Below are positions 1 through 7,047 of a stretch of 19,278 nt of DNA, one piece after another; positions within the stretch are counted from its first letter, which is position 1, and every line of letters starts with the position of its first letter. The notes under the pieces were generated by a model. It searched no databases. It saw only the letters and a program-made list of their open reading frames with translations, and was not told where the DNA came from. The translations under genes were made by a program, and so were the position numbers. Origin of the DNA: an uncultured Blautia sp. (lineage in GTDB: Bacteria; Bacillota; Clostridia; Lachnospirales; Lachnospiraceae); the NCBI GenBank assembly GCA_934402155.1, contig CAKRTP010000024.1, forward strand, positions 1 through 19,278, read 5' to 3'.

Positions 1-2174
1 TCGAGAGATGTGCAGCGTCAACATACGCATCAAGAAAAAGCTGGGCTGTAAAATTTTATAATGACAGAGGTTCTGTATCACCTCCAGCGAATCACGACCC
101 ATACGGCTGCCTGGATTCCTGTTCAGGGGGAGCTGGAGTCGTTAATATCTCGGGCTGGGCGAAGGATGATGATGCCCCAGATCAGGGGGTGGAGCTCCAT
201 GTTTATATTGGCGGACCGGTAGGCTCAGCAGAGGGCGAAGGACACGGTGGTATTTTTGCAAATAAACACAGAAGTGACGTAGGAAATCATGCATACTCAG
301 AAACAATAAAAACAAACAAGACCGGGAGACAGGAGATTTATATCTATGGGATCAATATTGGCGGGGGAACAAATCCGCTGATCGCAACAGGGACGGTAAA
401 CATTGATCCGGCCTATCATAATCCTGTTGGCTTTTTGGATTCCTGTTCAGGAGGAAAAGGCGTTGTCAATATCTCAGGCTGGACAAAGGATGATGATGCC
501 CCGGATGCAGGGCTGGACATCCATGTTTATATAGGCGGTTCAGCAGGATCTGGTGTATCCCCGCAGGGATTCAGGGCTGATAAGTACAGAAGCGATGTGG
601 GTAAGCATGCGTTTTGGGAGACGATAAAAACGAATAAGACGGGAGTACAGGAAGTCTATGTGTACGCGATCAATGTCGGCGGCGGGGGTAATACACTGAT
701 TGGAAAAGGGACGGTAAACATTGATCCGGCTGAGATCAGAGGAAGTGAGATGTCATCGGGATATAACCGGGTATTGCCGGATGGGGATTATCTGATAGCA
801 AGTGCGTCAAAGCCACAGTATTATCTTGATATACAGGGCAGTGCGGTGCCGGCAGCAAATAATACAAATGTTGCTTTGTGCGGTCCTCTTTCCGGAGAGC
901 CGCCGGTGCATGATATCTGGACGATAACGTATACTAACGGATTTTACAGGATCTCTCAGAAAGGAGCGGGAGTTTCCTTAGACGTATATGGGGCAGATAC
1001 ACTGCAGGGACAAAATGTTCAGGTATATGGGAATAGCGGTTCATCCGCACAGAAATGGGCAATCTCCAGAAATAACCGAAATGGTTATCAGATCCAGGCA
1101 AAATGCAGCGGATACGCACTGGATATTGCAAATGGAACAATCGCGAATGGAACAAATGTCCATCAGCATCCCGTTAATGCTTCAGCGGCTCAGGAATGGA
1201 GCTTTATCCCATATAAACCTTCTCAGGATATGCAAAATGGAAGATATATCATCCTGACGGATCTGGACAGAACGGTGGAAGTCGATGTACCGGGAGATAC
1301 CGGTGATGTTCCGAATGAGGCAAATATCCAGTTATGGAAAGATACTGCACTCAGCCGGTATAATTCTTTTGATATAACGAAGCTTTCCAACGGGTATTAC
1401 AAGATCATCCATGCTGCATCCGGAAAGGCTCTGGATCTGTATGGAGGAGGAACTGCTCTGGGAAGCAATATCTCTCTTCATGATGCGAATGGAAGCACTG
1501 CACAGCAGTGGGCGATCACAAATGCAGGAGGGGATAGTTTTATTGTATGGGCAAGATGCAGCGGAATGGTAATGGATGTGGATCATGCCAAAACGGCAAA
1601 TGGAACAAATATTGCCCAGCATACTTATAGTGGATCGTCAAACCAGAAATGGCATTTTGTAAAAGCAGAATATCCGGTGACCTATGATCTTATGGGAGGA
1701 CAGGGAAATCCTGAAAAGCAGATAAAATATTATAAGTCTGCCCTGAAACTCAGCGCTGCGGTCCCACGAAAGACAGGATATATCTTTAAAGGCTGGAGTG
1801 ATTCCAAAAATCAAGGTGGATCTGTGTATGCACCGGGCAGTACCTATACGAAAGATGCCGATCTCAGGCTTTATGCTGTATGGGAAAAGGATCCTGTGCC
1901 AGTACTCTCAGTAAGCCAGAAGGCTGGAATCCTTACAGCAGCCGTTTCAAATATGGATTATGTGAAAGAGTACGGCTTTGTATACGTAAAAGGAAGTAAC
2001 GTAACCCTGGAGACTCCTGGAAGAACAAGAGTCGCTTATTCAAACCTGAATTCCAACGGAAGCTATTCCTTCGATGCGACAGAACTGACAGGCTGTACGA
2101 TCAGAGCATATGTTACATATACGGACAAAAATGGAAATGAACAGGTTGTTTACTCAGAGAGAATAATTCAATAA
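1..2174 (+). CDS. Modular secreted lectin/beta-domain protein, 5'-truncated by window edge
   Basis: The reading frame is open from base 3 to a TAA at 2172-2174 (723 residues visible), so the true start lies upstream of the window; a GTG at 189 falls inside a conserved module and is not a start. The first 29 residues (ERCAASTYASRK...) are the end of a head domain I cannot identify. From residue 30 the protein matches the downstream paralogue: two ~100-residue beta modules beginning GCLDSCSGG and GFLDSCSGG, two ricin-type beta-trefoils with AQKW, AQEW, AQQW and NQKW motifs, a Flg_new/InlB-type repeat (GYIFKGW...YAVWEKD) and a C-terminal beta domain. No LPxTG or membrane anchor is seen at the C-terminus, so I infer a secreted protein that binds glycans. 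Its head differs from that of the paralogue, so its catalytic activity, if any, is unknown. Confidence 0.9.
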   Translation, partial: ERCAASTYASRKSWAVKFYNDRGSVSPPANHDPYGCLDSCSGGAGVVNISGWAKDDDAPDQGVELHVYIGGPVGSAEGEGHGGIFANKHRSDVGNHAYSETIKTNKTGRQEIYIYGINIGGGTNPLIATGTVNIDPAYHNPVGFLDSCSGGKGVVNISGWTKDDDAPDAGLDIHVYIGGSAGSGVSPQGFRADKYRSDVGKHAFWETIKTNKTGVQEVYVYAINVGGGGNTLIGKGTVNIDPAEIRGSEMSSGYNRVLPDGDYLIASASKPQYYLDIQGSAVPAANNTNVALCGPLSGEPPVHDIWTITYTNGFYRISQKGAGVSLDVYGADTLQGQNVQVYGNSGSSAQKWAISRNNRNGYQIQAKCSGYALDIANGTIANGTNVHQHPVNASAAQEWSFIPYKPSQDMQNGRYIILTDLDRTVEVDVPGDTGDVPNEANIQLWKDTALSRYNSFDITKLSNGYYKIIHAASGKALDLYGGGTALGSNISLHDANGSTAQQWAITNAGGDSFIVWARCSGMVMDVDHAKTANGTNIAQHTYSGSSNQKWHFVKAEYPVTYDLMGGQGNPEKQIKYYKSALKLSAAVPRKTGYIFKGWSDSKNQGGSVYAPGSTYTKDADLRLYAVWEKDPVPVLSVSQKAGILTAAVSNMDYVKEYGFVYVKGSNVTLETPGRTRVAYSNLNSNGSYSFDATELTGCTIRAYVTYTDKNGNEQVVYSERIIQ
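90..2174 (+). repeat. Long direct repeat, copy 1 (2,085 bp, coding)
   Basis: Every position maps to copy 2 at a constant offset of +2685, with no indel. Mismatches noted by eye fall near 139 and 177 (both synonymous), at 256 (Phe/Tyr codon) and at 278 (synonymous). No difference was noticed from 279 to 1909. From 1910 to the stop about 40 differences accumulate, many of them amino acid changes. The left edge is the shared AATCACGACCC; the sequence upstream is unrelated. Confidence 0.95.
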
Positions 2175-2207
2175 AGGATTTAAAGTACAAAAAAGAGGGA
2201 GAAACGT

Positions 2208-4859
2208 ATGAAAGAGAAAAAGAGAATAAAAAATATATGGATGCTACTAATTGGAATAATAGCTTTGATTATGCTGAGTCCAACTGCTGTCTTTGCTGAT
2301 GCTATATCAGATGCAATGCAGAAAGTAATTAATGTGTATCCAAATTCATGTAGTTATTTTACTTCAGATGGAAAGAGTGATTCTAATTCCGGTGATCCAA
2401 GATGTTCTTTGGTTAATATTCCATCTAGGGGTGGACTGCCTTCGGGAAGAACGGTTAGAGATGCCAGAGGTGGGGATGCCCACTCATGTCATGCATTTGC
2501 AGAGTATGTCTGGTATGTCATGTTTGGACATTGCACAAATACACAGACAAGGAAAATTTCTGCCAGTGAATTGCGAGTTGGTGATTTTATAAGATTTTCA
2601 GGCCATTCAGCTATTTATCTTGGAGAAGATGCCAGCAATTATTATGTATATGATTCCAACTGGGCGACGCCAGCAGATAATAAAGTTAGATATAATCATA
2701 AGATTAGTAAAAGCAGAGGAATTGAAGCATGCTATCGTGCGACAAATTCTCCTGAGTCCACTCCAGGCCAATCAAATCACGACCCATACGGCTGCCTGGA
2801 TTCCTGTTCAGGGGGAGCAGGAGTCGTTAATATCTCGGGCTGGGCGAAGGATGATGATGCCCCGGATCAGGGGGTGGAGCTCCATGTTTATATTGGCGGA
2901 CCGGTAGGCTCAGCAGAGGGCGAAGGACACGGTGGTATTTATGCAAATAAACACAGAAGTGATGTAGGAAATCATGCATACTCAGAAACAATAAAAACAA
3001 ACAAGACCGGGAGACAGGAGATTTATATCTATGGGATCAATATTGGCGGGGGAACAAATCCGCTGATCGCAACAGGGACGGTAAACATTGATCCGGCCTA
3101 TCATAATCCTGTTGGCTTTTTGGATTCCTGTTCAGGAGGAAAAGGCGTTGTCAATATCTCAGGCTGGACAAAGGATGATGATGCCCCGGATGCAGGGCTG
3201 GACATCCATGTTTATATAGGCGGTTCAGCAGGATCTGGTGTATCCCCGCAGGGATTCAGGGCTGATAAGTACAGAAGCGATGTGGGTAAGCATGCGTTTT
3301 GGGAGACGATAAAAACGAATAAGACGGGAGTACAGGAAGTCTATGTGTACGCGATCAATGTCGGCGGCGGGGGTAATACACTGATTGGAAAAGGGACGGT
3401 AAACATTGATCCGGCTGAGATCAGAGGAAGTGAGATGTCATCGGGATATAACCGGGTATTGCCGGATGGGGATTATCTGATAGCAAGTGCGTCAAAGCCA
3501 CAGTATTATCTTGATATACAGGGCAGTGCGGTGCCGGCAGCAAATAATACAAATGTTGCTTTGTGCGGTCCTCTTTCCGGAGAGCCGCCGGTGCATGATA
3601 TCTGGACGATAACGTATACTAACGGATTTTACAGGATCTCTCAGAAAGGAGCGGGAGTTTCCTTAGACGTATATGGGGCAGATACACTGCAGGGACAAAA
3701 TGTTCAGGTATATGGGAATAGCGGTTCATCCGCACAGAAATGGGCAATCTCCAGAAATAACCGAAATGGTTATCAGATCCAGGCAAAATGCAGCGGATAC
3801 GCACTGGATATTGCAAATGGAACAATCGCGAATGGAACAAATGTCCATCAGCATCCCGTTAATGCTTCAGCGGCTCAGGAATGGAGCTTTATCCCATATA
3901 AACCTTCTCAGGATATGCAAAATGGAAGATATATCATCCTGACGGATCTGGACAGAACGGTGGAAGTCGATGTACCGGGAGATACCGGTGATGTTCCGAA
4001 TGAGGCAAATATCCAGTTATGGAAAGATACTGCACTCAGCCGGTATAATTCTTTTGATATAACGAAGCTTTCCAACGGGTATTACAAGATCATCCATGCT
4101 GCATCCGGAAAGGCTCTGGATCTGTATGGAGGAGGAACTGCTCTGGGAAGCAATATCTCTCTTCATGATGCGAATGGAAGCACTGCACAGCAGTGGGCGA
4201 TCACAAATGCAGGAGGGGATAGTTTTATTGTATGGGCAAGATGCAGCGGAATGGTAATGGATGTGGATCATGCCAAAACGGCAAATGGAACAAATATTGC
4301 CCAGCATACTTATAGTGGATCGTCAAACCAGAAATGGCATTTTGTAAAAGCAGAATATCCGGTGACCTATGATCTTATGGGAGGACAGGGAAATCCTGAA
4401 AAGCAGATAAAATATTATAAGTCTGCCCTGAAACTCAGCGCTGCGGTCCCACGAAAGACAGGATATATCTTTAAAGGCTGGAGTGATTCCAAAAATCAAG
4501 GTGGATCTGTGTATGCACCGGGCAGTACCTATACGAAAGATGCCGATCTCAGGCTTTATGCTGTATGGGAAAAGGATCCTGTGCCAGTACTCTCGGTAAG
4601 CCAGAAGGCTGGAACCCTTACAGCAGCTGTTTCAAATATGGATTATGTGAAAGAGTACGGCTTTGTATACGCAAAAGGAAGTAACGTAACCCTGGAAAGT
4701 CCAGGCAGAACGAGGACTGCGTATTCAAAAGTCGATTCCAGTGGACGATATTCTTTCGATGCGACAGAACTGACAGGCTGTACGATCAGAGCATATGCTG
4801 CGTATACGGATGAAGATGGAACTACACAGGTCATCTATTCAGATCCGATAAGTCGCTAG
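2208..4859 (+). CDS. Secreted CHAP/NlpC-like cysteine hydrolase with lectin and InlB-type modules
   Basis: This is an 883-residue exported protein. Residues 1-30 form a signal peptide (basic start, hydrophobic core, AVFA before Asp31). Residues ~35-178 look like a papain-fold cysteine hydrolase: Cys94 in SCHAFAEYVW, His133 in GDFIRFSGHSAIY and Asn151 in YDSNW give a CHAP/NlpC-P60-type triad, so a peptidoglycan amidase or endopeptidase is likely. Then follow beta modules at ~195-300 and ~303-403 (a type I recall from secreted actinobacterial and clostridial proteins), beta-trefoil lectins at ~413-562 and ~568-715, a Flg_new/InlB repeat at ~719-790 and a beta domain at 792-883. A GGAG site precedes the ATG, 33 bp after the upstream paralogue stops. 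The head is AT-richer than the tail (38% GC over five 60-base lines counted, against 49% over five tail lines), suggesting a separate origin. Substrate and exact peptidase family are inferred. Confidence 0.9.
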   Translation: MKEKKRIKNIWMLLIGIIALIMLSPTAVFADAISDAMQKVINVYPNSCSYFTSDGKSDSNSGDPRCSLVNIPSRGGLPSGRTVRDARGGDAHSCHAFAEYVWYVMFGHCTNTQTRKISASELRVGDFIRFSGHSAIYLGEDASNYYVYDSNWATPADNKVRYNHKISKSRGIEACYRATNSPESTPGQSNHDPYGCLDSCSGGAGVVNISGWAKDDDAPDQGVELHVYIGGPVGSAEGEGHGGIYANKHRSDVGNHAYSETIKTNKTGRQEIYIYGINIGGGTNPLIATGTVNIDPAYHNPVGFLDSCSGGKGVVNISGWTKDDDAPDAGLDIHVYIGGSAGSGVSPQGFRADKYRSDVGKHAFWETIKTNKTGVQEVYVYAINVGGGGNTLIGKGTVNIDPAEIRGSEMSSGYNRVLPDGDYLIASASKPQYYLDIQGSAVPAANNTNVALCGPLSGEPPVHDIWTITYTNGFYRISQKGAGVSLDVYGADTLQGQNVQVYGNSGSSAQKWAISRNNRNGYQIQAKCSGYALDIANGTIANGTNVHQHPVNASAAQEWSFIPYKPSQDMQNGRYIILTDLDRTVEVDVPGDTGDVPNEANIQLWKDTALSRYNSFDITKLSNGYYKIIHAASGKALDLYGGGTALGSNISLHDANGSTAQQWAITNAGGDSFIVWARCSGMVMDVDHAKTANGTNIAQHTYSGSSNQKWHFVKAEYPVTYDLMGGQGNPEKQIKYYKSALKLSAAVPRKTGYIFKGWSDSKNQGGSVYAPGSTYTKDADLRLYAVWEKDPVPVLSVSQKAGTLTAAVSNMDYVKEYGFVYAKGSNVTLESPGRTRTAYSKVDSSGRYSFDATELTGCTIRAYAAYTDEDGTTQVIYSDPISR
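2775..4859 (+). repeat. Long direct repeat, copy 2 (2,085 bp, coding)
   Basis: This is the partner of the repeat at 90-2174, covering residues 190-883 of the CHAP-like protein through its TAG stop. The junction at AATCACGACCC falls in a Pro/Ser-rich linker just after the hydrolase head, which is where a domain swap would keep the frame and the fold. The copies have different stop codons (TAA and TAG) at matching positions. Confidence 0.95.
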
Positions 4860-4871
4860 ATGGTATAACAG

Positions 4872-4912
4872 ACAGCAGCGCTGAGACAATATGTTTTGGC
4901 ACTGCTGTTTTT
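4872..4912 (+). terminator. Rho-independent terminator after the tandem exoprotein genes
   Basis: Arms ACAGCAGCGC (4872-4881) and GCACTGCTGT (4899-4908) pair over 10 bp with one C/A mismatch around a 17-nt loop, and the right arm runs into TTTTT. It lies 12 bases after the stop of the CHAP-like gene and separates it from the yloU operon. Confidence 0.8.
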
Positions 4913-4931
4913 GTATAACCGAAATTAAACA

Positions 4932-4960
4932 TTGTCTTATCCTGTAAAACGGGTTATAAT
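4932..4960 (+). promoter_or_regulatory. Sigma-A promoter of yloU-fakA-recG
   Basis: TTGTCT (4932-4937), a 17-bp spacer and a perfect TATAAT (4955-4960). Transcription would start near 4967, about 29 bases before the yloU ATG. It follows the terminator directly, so the operon is transcribed independently of the genes upstream. Confidence 0.8.
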
Positions 4961-4995
4961 ATTCCCATATAATAAATTTTTATGGAGGTCACTAT

Positions 4996-5355
4996 ATGAA
5001 TGGACGTATAGATTCCGGCTTAGGTCAGATCGTCATTGATACAGACGTTATTGCTACCTATGCGGGCAGTGTGGCAGTTGAGTGTTTCGGGATCGTAGGA
5101 ATGGCGGCAGTCAGCATGAAGGACGGACTGGTTAAGCTGCTTCGTATGGAAAGCCTGAAACATGGTATCAGTGTCAAGATCACAGAGGACAACAAGATCC
5201 GCCTGAATTTCCATGTGATTGTAGCGTATGGTGTAAATATCAGTACGATCGCAGACAACCTTGTCAGCAATGTCAAATATAAAGTCGAAGATTTTACCGG
5301 TATGGAGATCGAGAAGATCAATATTTATGTAGAAGGCGTACGCGCAATAGATTAA
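4996..5355 (+). CDS. yloU: Asp23/Gls24 family envelope-stress protein (YloU-like)
   Basis: 119 residues, a full-length member of the Asp23/Gls24 (DUF322) family. The typical pattern is present: an N-terminal GxIxIxxxVIATYAG stretch, the central SLKHGISVKITEDNKI region and the C-terminal VNIYVEGV-type ending (here INIYVEGVRAID). It has no signal peptide or membrane segment. Family members are cytoplasmic; staphylococcal Asp23 sits at the membrane through a partner protein and is linked to envelope stress, but the role of YloU itself is not settled. GGAGGT (4985-4989 core) lies 6 bases before the ATG. It is the first gene of an operon with fakA and recG, as in Bacillus subtilis (yloU-yloV-...-recG), where two serine dehydratase genes intervene that are absent here. 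Confidence 0.9.
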   Translation: MNGRIDSGLGQIVIDTDVIATYAGSVAVECFGIVGMAAVSMKDGLVKLLRMESLKHGISVKITEDNKIRLNFHVIVAYGVNISTIADNLVSNVKYKVEDFTGMEIEKINIYVEGVRAID

Positions 5356-5374
5356 GGAATCAGAGGAGGAACTT

Positions 5375-7042
5375 GTGTTGAATATAAAAACCATAGATGC
5401 CGGCATGCTTTCCAGAATGTTTCTGGCAGGAGCCAAGAACCTGGAAGCAAAGAAAGAATGGATCAATGAACTGAATGTATTCCCTGTGCCGGATGGAGAT
5501 ACAGGAACAAATATGACTATGACGATTATGTCTGCGGCTGCTGAGGTGAGTGCGCTGACAGATCCTGATATGGAGACACTTGCGAAGGCAATCTCTTCCG
5601 GATCTCTTCGCGGAGCCAGAGGAAACTCCGGTGTTATCCTTTCACAGCTTCTTCGTGGCTTTACCAAGAGCGTTAAGAAAGCAAAAGAACTCGATGCACT
5701 TGCCGTTGCAGCAGCAATGGATCGTGCGGTAGAGACAGCATACAAGGCAGTTATGAAGCCAAAGGAAGGAACAATCCTCACTGTAGCGAGAGAGGCAGCG
5801 CTTAAGGCAGCTGAGATCGCTCCGGAAGCAGATGAACTGCAGCCGTTTTTTGAGAAGGTTTTTGCACATGCAGAGGAAACTCTGGCCAGAACTCCTGAGA
5901 TGCTCCCTGTTCTTAAGGAAGCAGGTGTTGTAGATTCAGGCGGACAGGGCCTTCTGGAGGTTTTAAGAGGTGCGATCGATGGTTTCCTTGGCAAGGAAGT
6001 TGATTATTCTGATTTTGAGAAGACAGCAGGACCTGCAGTGACCAGGATCTCACCACAGGCAGAGGCAGATATCAAATTCGGATATTGTACAGAGTTTATT
6101 ATTCTTCTGGACAAGCCTCTTCCGCTTGAGGAAGAACATAAATTTAAGGAATTCCTGACTTCTCTTGGAGATTCTATCGTTCTTGTTGCAGATGATGAGA
6201 TTGTCAAAGTACATGTACACACCAATCATCCGGGACAGGCGATCGAGCGTGCACTGACCTACGGTGCACTTTCCCGTATGAAGATTGACAATATGAGAGA
6301 AGAGCATCAGGAAAAACTGATCAAAGATGCTGAGAAACTGGCAAAACAGCAGGCTGAGGAAGCAAAGAAACAGGAGCCGGCAAAGGAAGTCGGATTTATC
6401 GCAGTGTCTGCGGGTGACGGACTTACCGACATCTTCAAAGAGCTTGGAGTGGATTATCTGATCGAGGGTGGTCAGACTATGAACCCGAGTACTGAGGATA
6501 TGCTGAATGCAATTGATAAGGTGAATGCCAAGGCAATCTACATTCTTCCGAATAATAAGAATATCATTCTGGCAGCAAACCAGGCCAGAGATCTGACAGA
6601 AGACAAGGAGATCATTGTTGTCCCGACCAAGACTGTACCGCAGGGTATTACTGCACTGATCAGCTATGTTCCGGAGAAGTCTCTCGAGGAAAACACGGAG
6701 GAGATGACTGAAGCGATCGCAAGAGTTCGGACAGGCCAGATCACCTATGCAGTCAGAGATACAAGAATCGAGGATAATGAGATCCATGAGGGCGATATCA
6801 TGGGTATCGGAGATAAGGGAATCCTTGCAGTAGGAGGCAATAAAGAAAAGGTTGCGGCGGATACAGTAGATGCAATGATGTCTGATGAGGCAGAGATCAT
6901 CAGTATCTATTATGGTATTGATTCCTCCGAAGAAAAAGCAGAGGAGCTTGCAGCAGTCCTGGAAAAACAATATCCGGATTGTGAAGTGGAAGTCAACTAT
7001 GGCGGACAGCCGATCTATTATTATATCATTTCTGTTGAGTAG
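5375..7042 (+). CDS. fakA: Fatty acid kinase catalytic subunit FakA (YloV, DhaL/DAK2 domain)
   Basis: 555 residues, normal length for FakA/YloV. The N-terminal DhaL (DAK2) domain at ~5-205 holds the Mg-ATP site: FPVPDGDTGTNM with Asp40 and Asp42, and SLRGARGNSGV as a phosphate-binding loop. A middle domain (~220-320) and a C-terminal domain (~335-555) follow as in the family, joined by a Lys/Glu/Gln-rich linker near 310-330. FakA phosphorylates fatty acids held by a FakB (DegV-family) partner, feeding exogenous fatty acids into phospholipid synthesis; no fakB lies in this window. No ATG fits the start: AGGAGG (5364-5369) is followed by GTG at 5375 and TTG at 5378. The second has the more usual 8-base spacing, so the first residue is uncertain by one codon. 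The gap to yloU is 19 bases. Confidence 0.92.
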   Translation: MLNIKTIDAGMLSRMFLAGAKNLEAKKEWINELNVFPVPDGDTGTNMTMTIMSAAAEVSALTDPDMETLAKAISSGSLRGARGNSGVILSQLLRGFTKSVKKAKELDALAVAAAMDRAVETAYKAVMKPKEGTILTVAREAALKAAEIAPEADELQPFFEKVFAHAEETLARTPEMLPVLKEAGVVDSGGQGLLEVLRGAIDGFLGKEVDYSDFEKTAGPAVTRISPQAEADIKFGYCTEFIILLDKPLPLEEEHKFKEFLTSLGDSIVLVADDEIVKVHVHTNHPGQAIERALTYGALSRMKIDNMREEHQEKLIKDAEKLAKQQAEEAKKQEPAKEVGFIAVSAGDGLTDIFKELGVDYLIEGGQTMNPSTEDMLNAIDKVNAKAIYILPNNKNIILAANQARDLTEDKEIIVVPTKTVPQGITALISYVPEKSLEENTEEMTEAIARVRTGQITYAVRDTRIEDNEIHEGDIMGIGDKGILAVGGNKEKVAADTVDAMMSDEAEIISIYYGIDSSEEKAEELAAVLEKQYPDCEVEVNYGGQPIYYYIISVE

Positions 7043-7047
7043 AACAG

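Noticed and set aside
934..1622. Minus- and plus-strand small frames repeated in both exoprotein copies
   Set aside because: Their conservation is explained by the near-identity of the two repeat copies, not by coding selection; no ribosome binding sites support them.
189..2174. GTG at 189 as the start of the first gene
   Set aside because: The frame is open back to base 3 and the residues before 189 belong to a conserved module also present in the paralogue; no ribosome binding site fits.
5020..5994. Long minus-strand open frame opposite yloU and fakA
   Set aside because: Its residue composition is that of a shadow frame (Ser/Ala/Arg runs) and it lies opposite two clearly identified genes.
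6050..6970. Minus-strand frame of 306 codons opposite fakA
   Set aside because: It is Cys/Leu/Ile-rich, without family motifs, and fully inside fakA.
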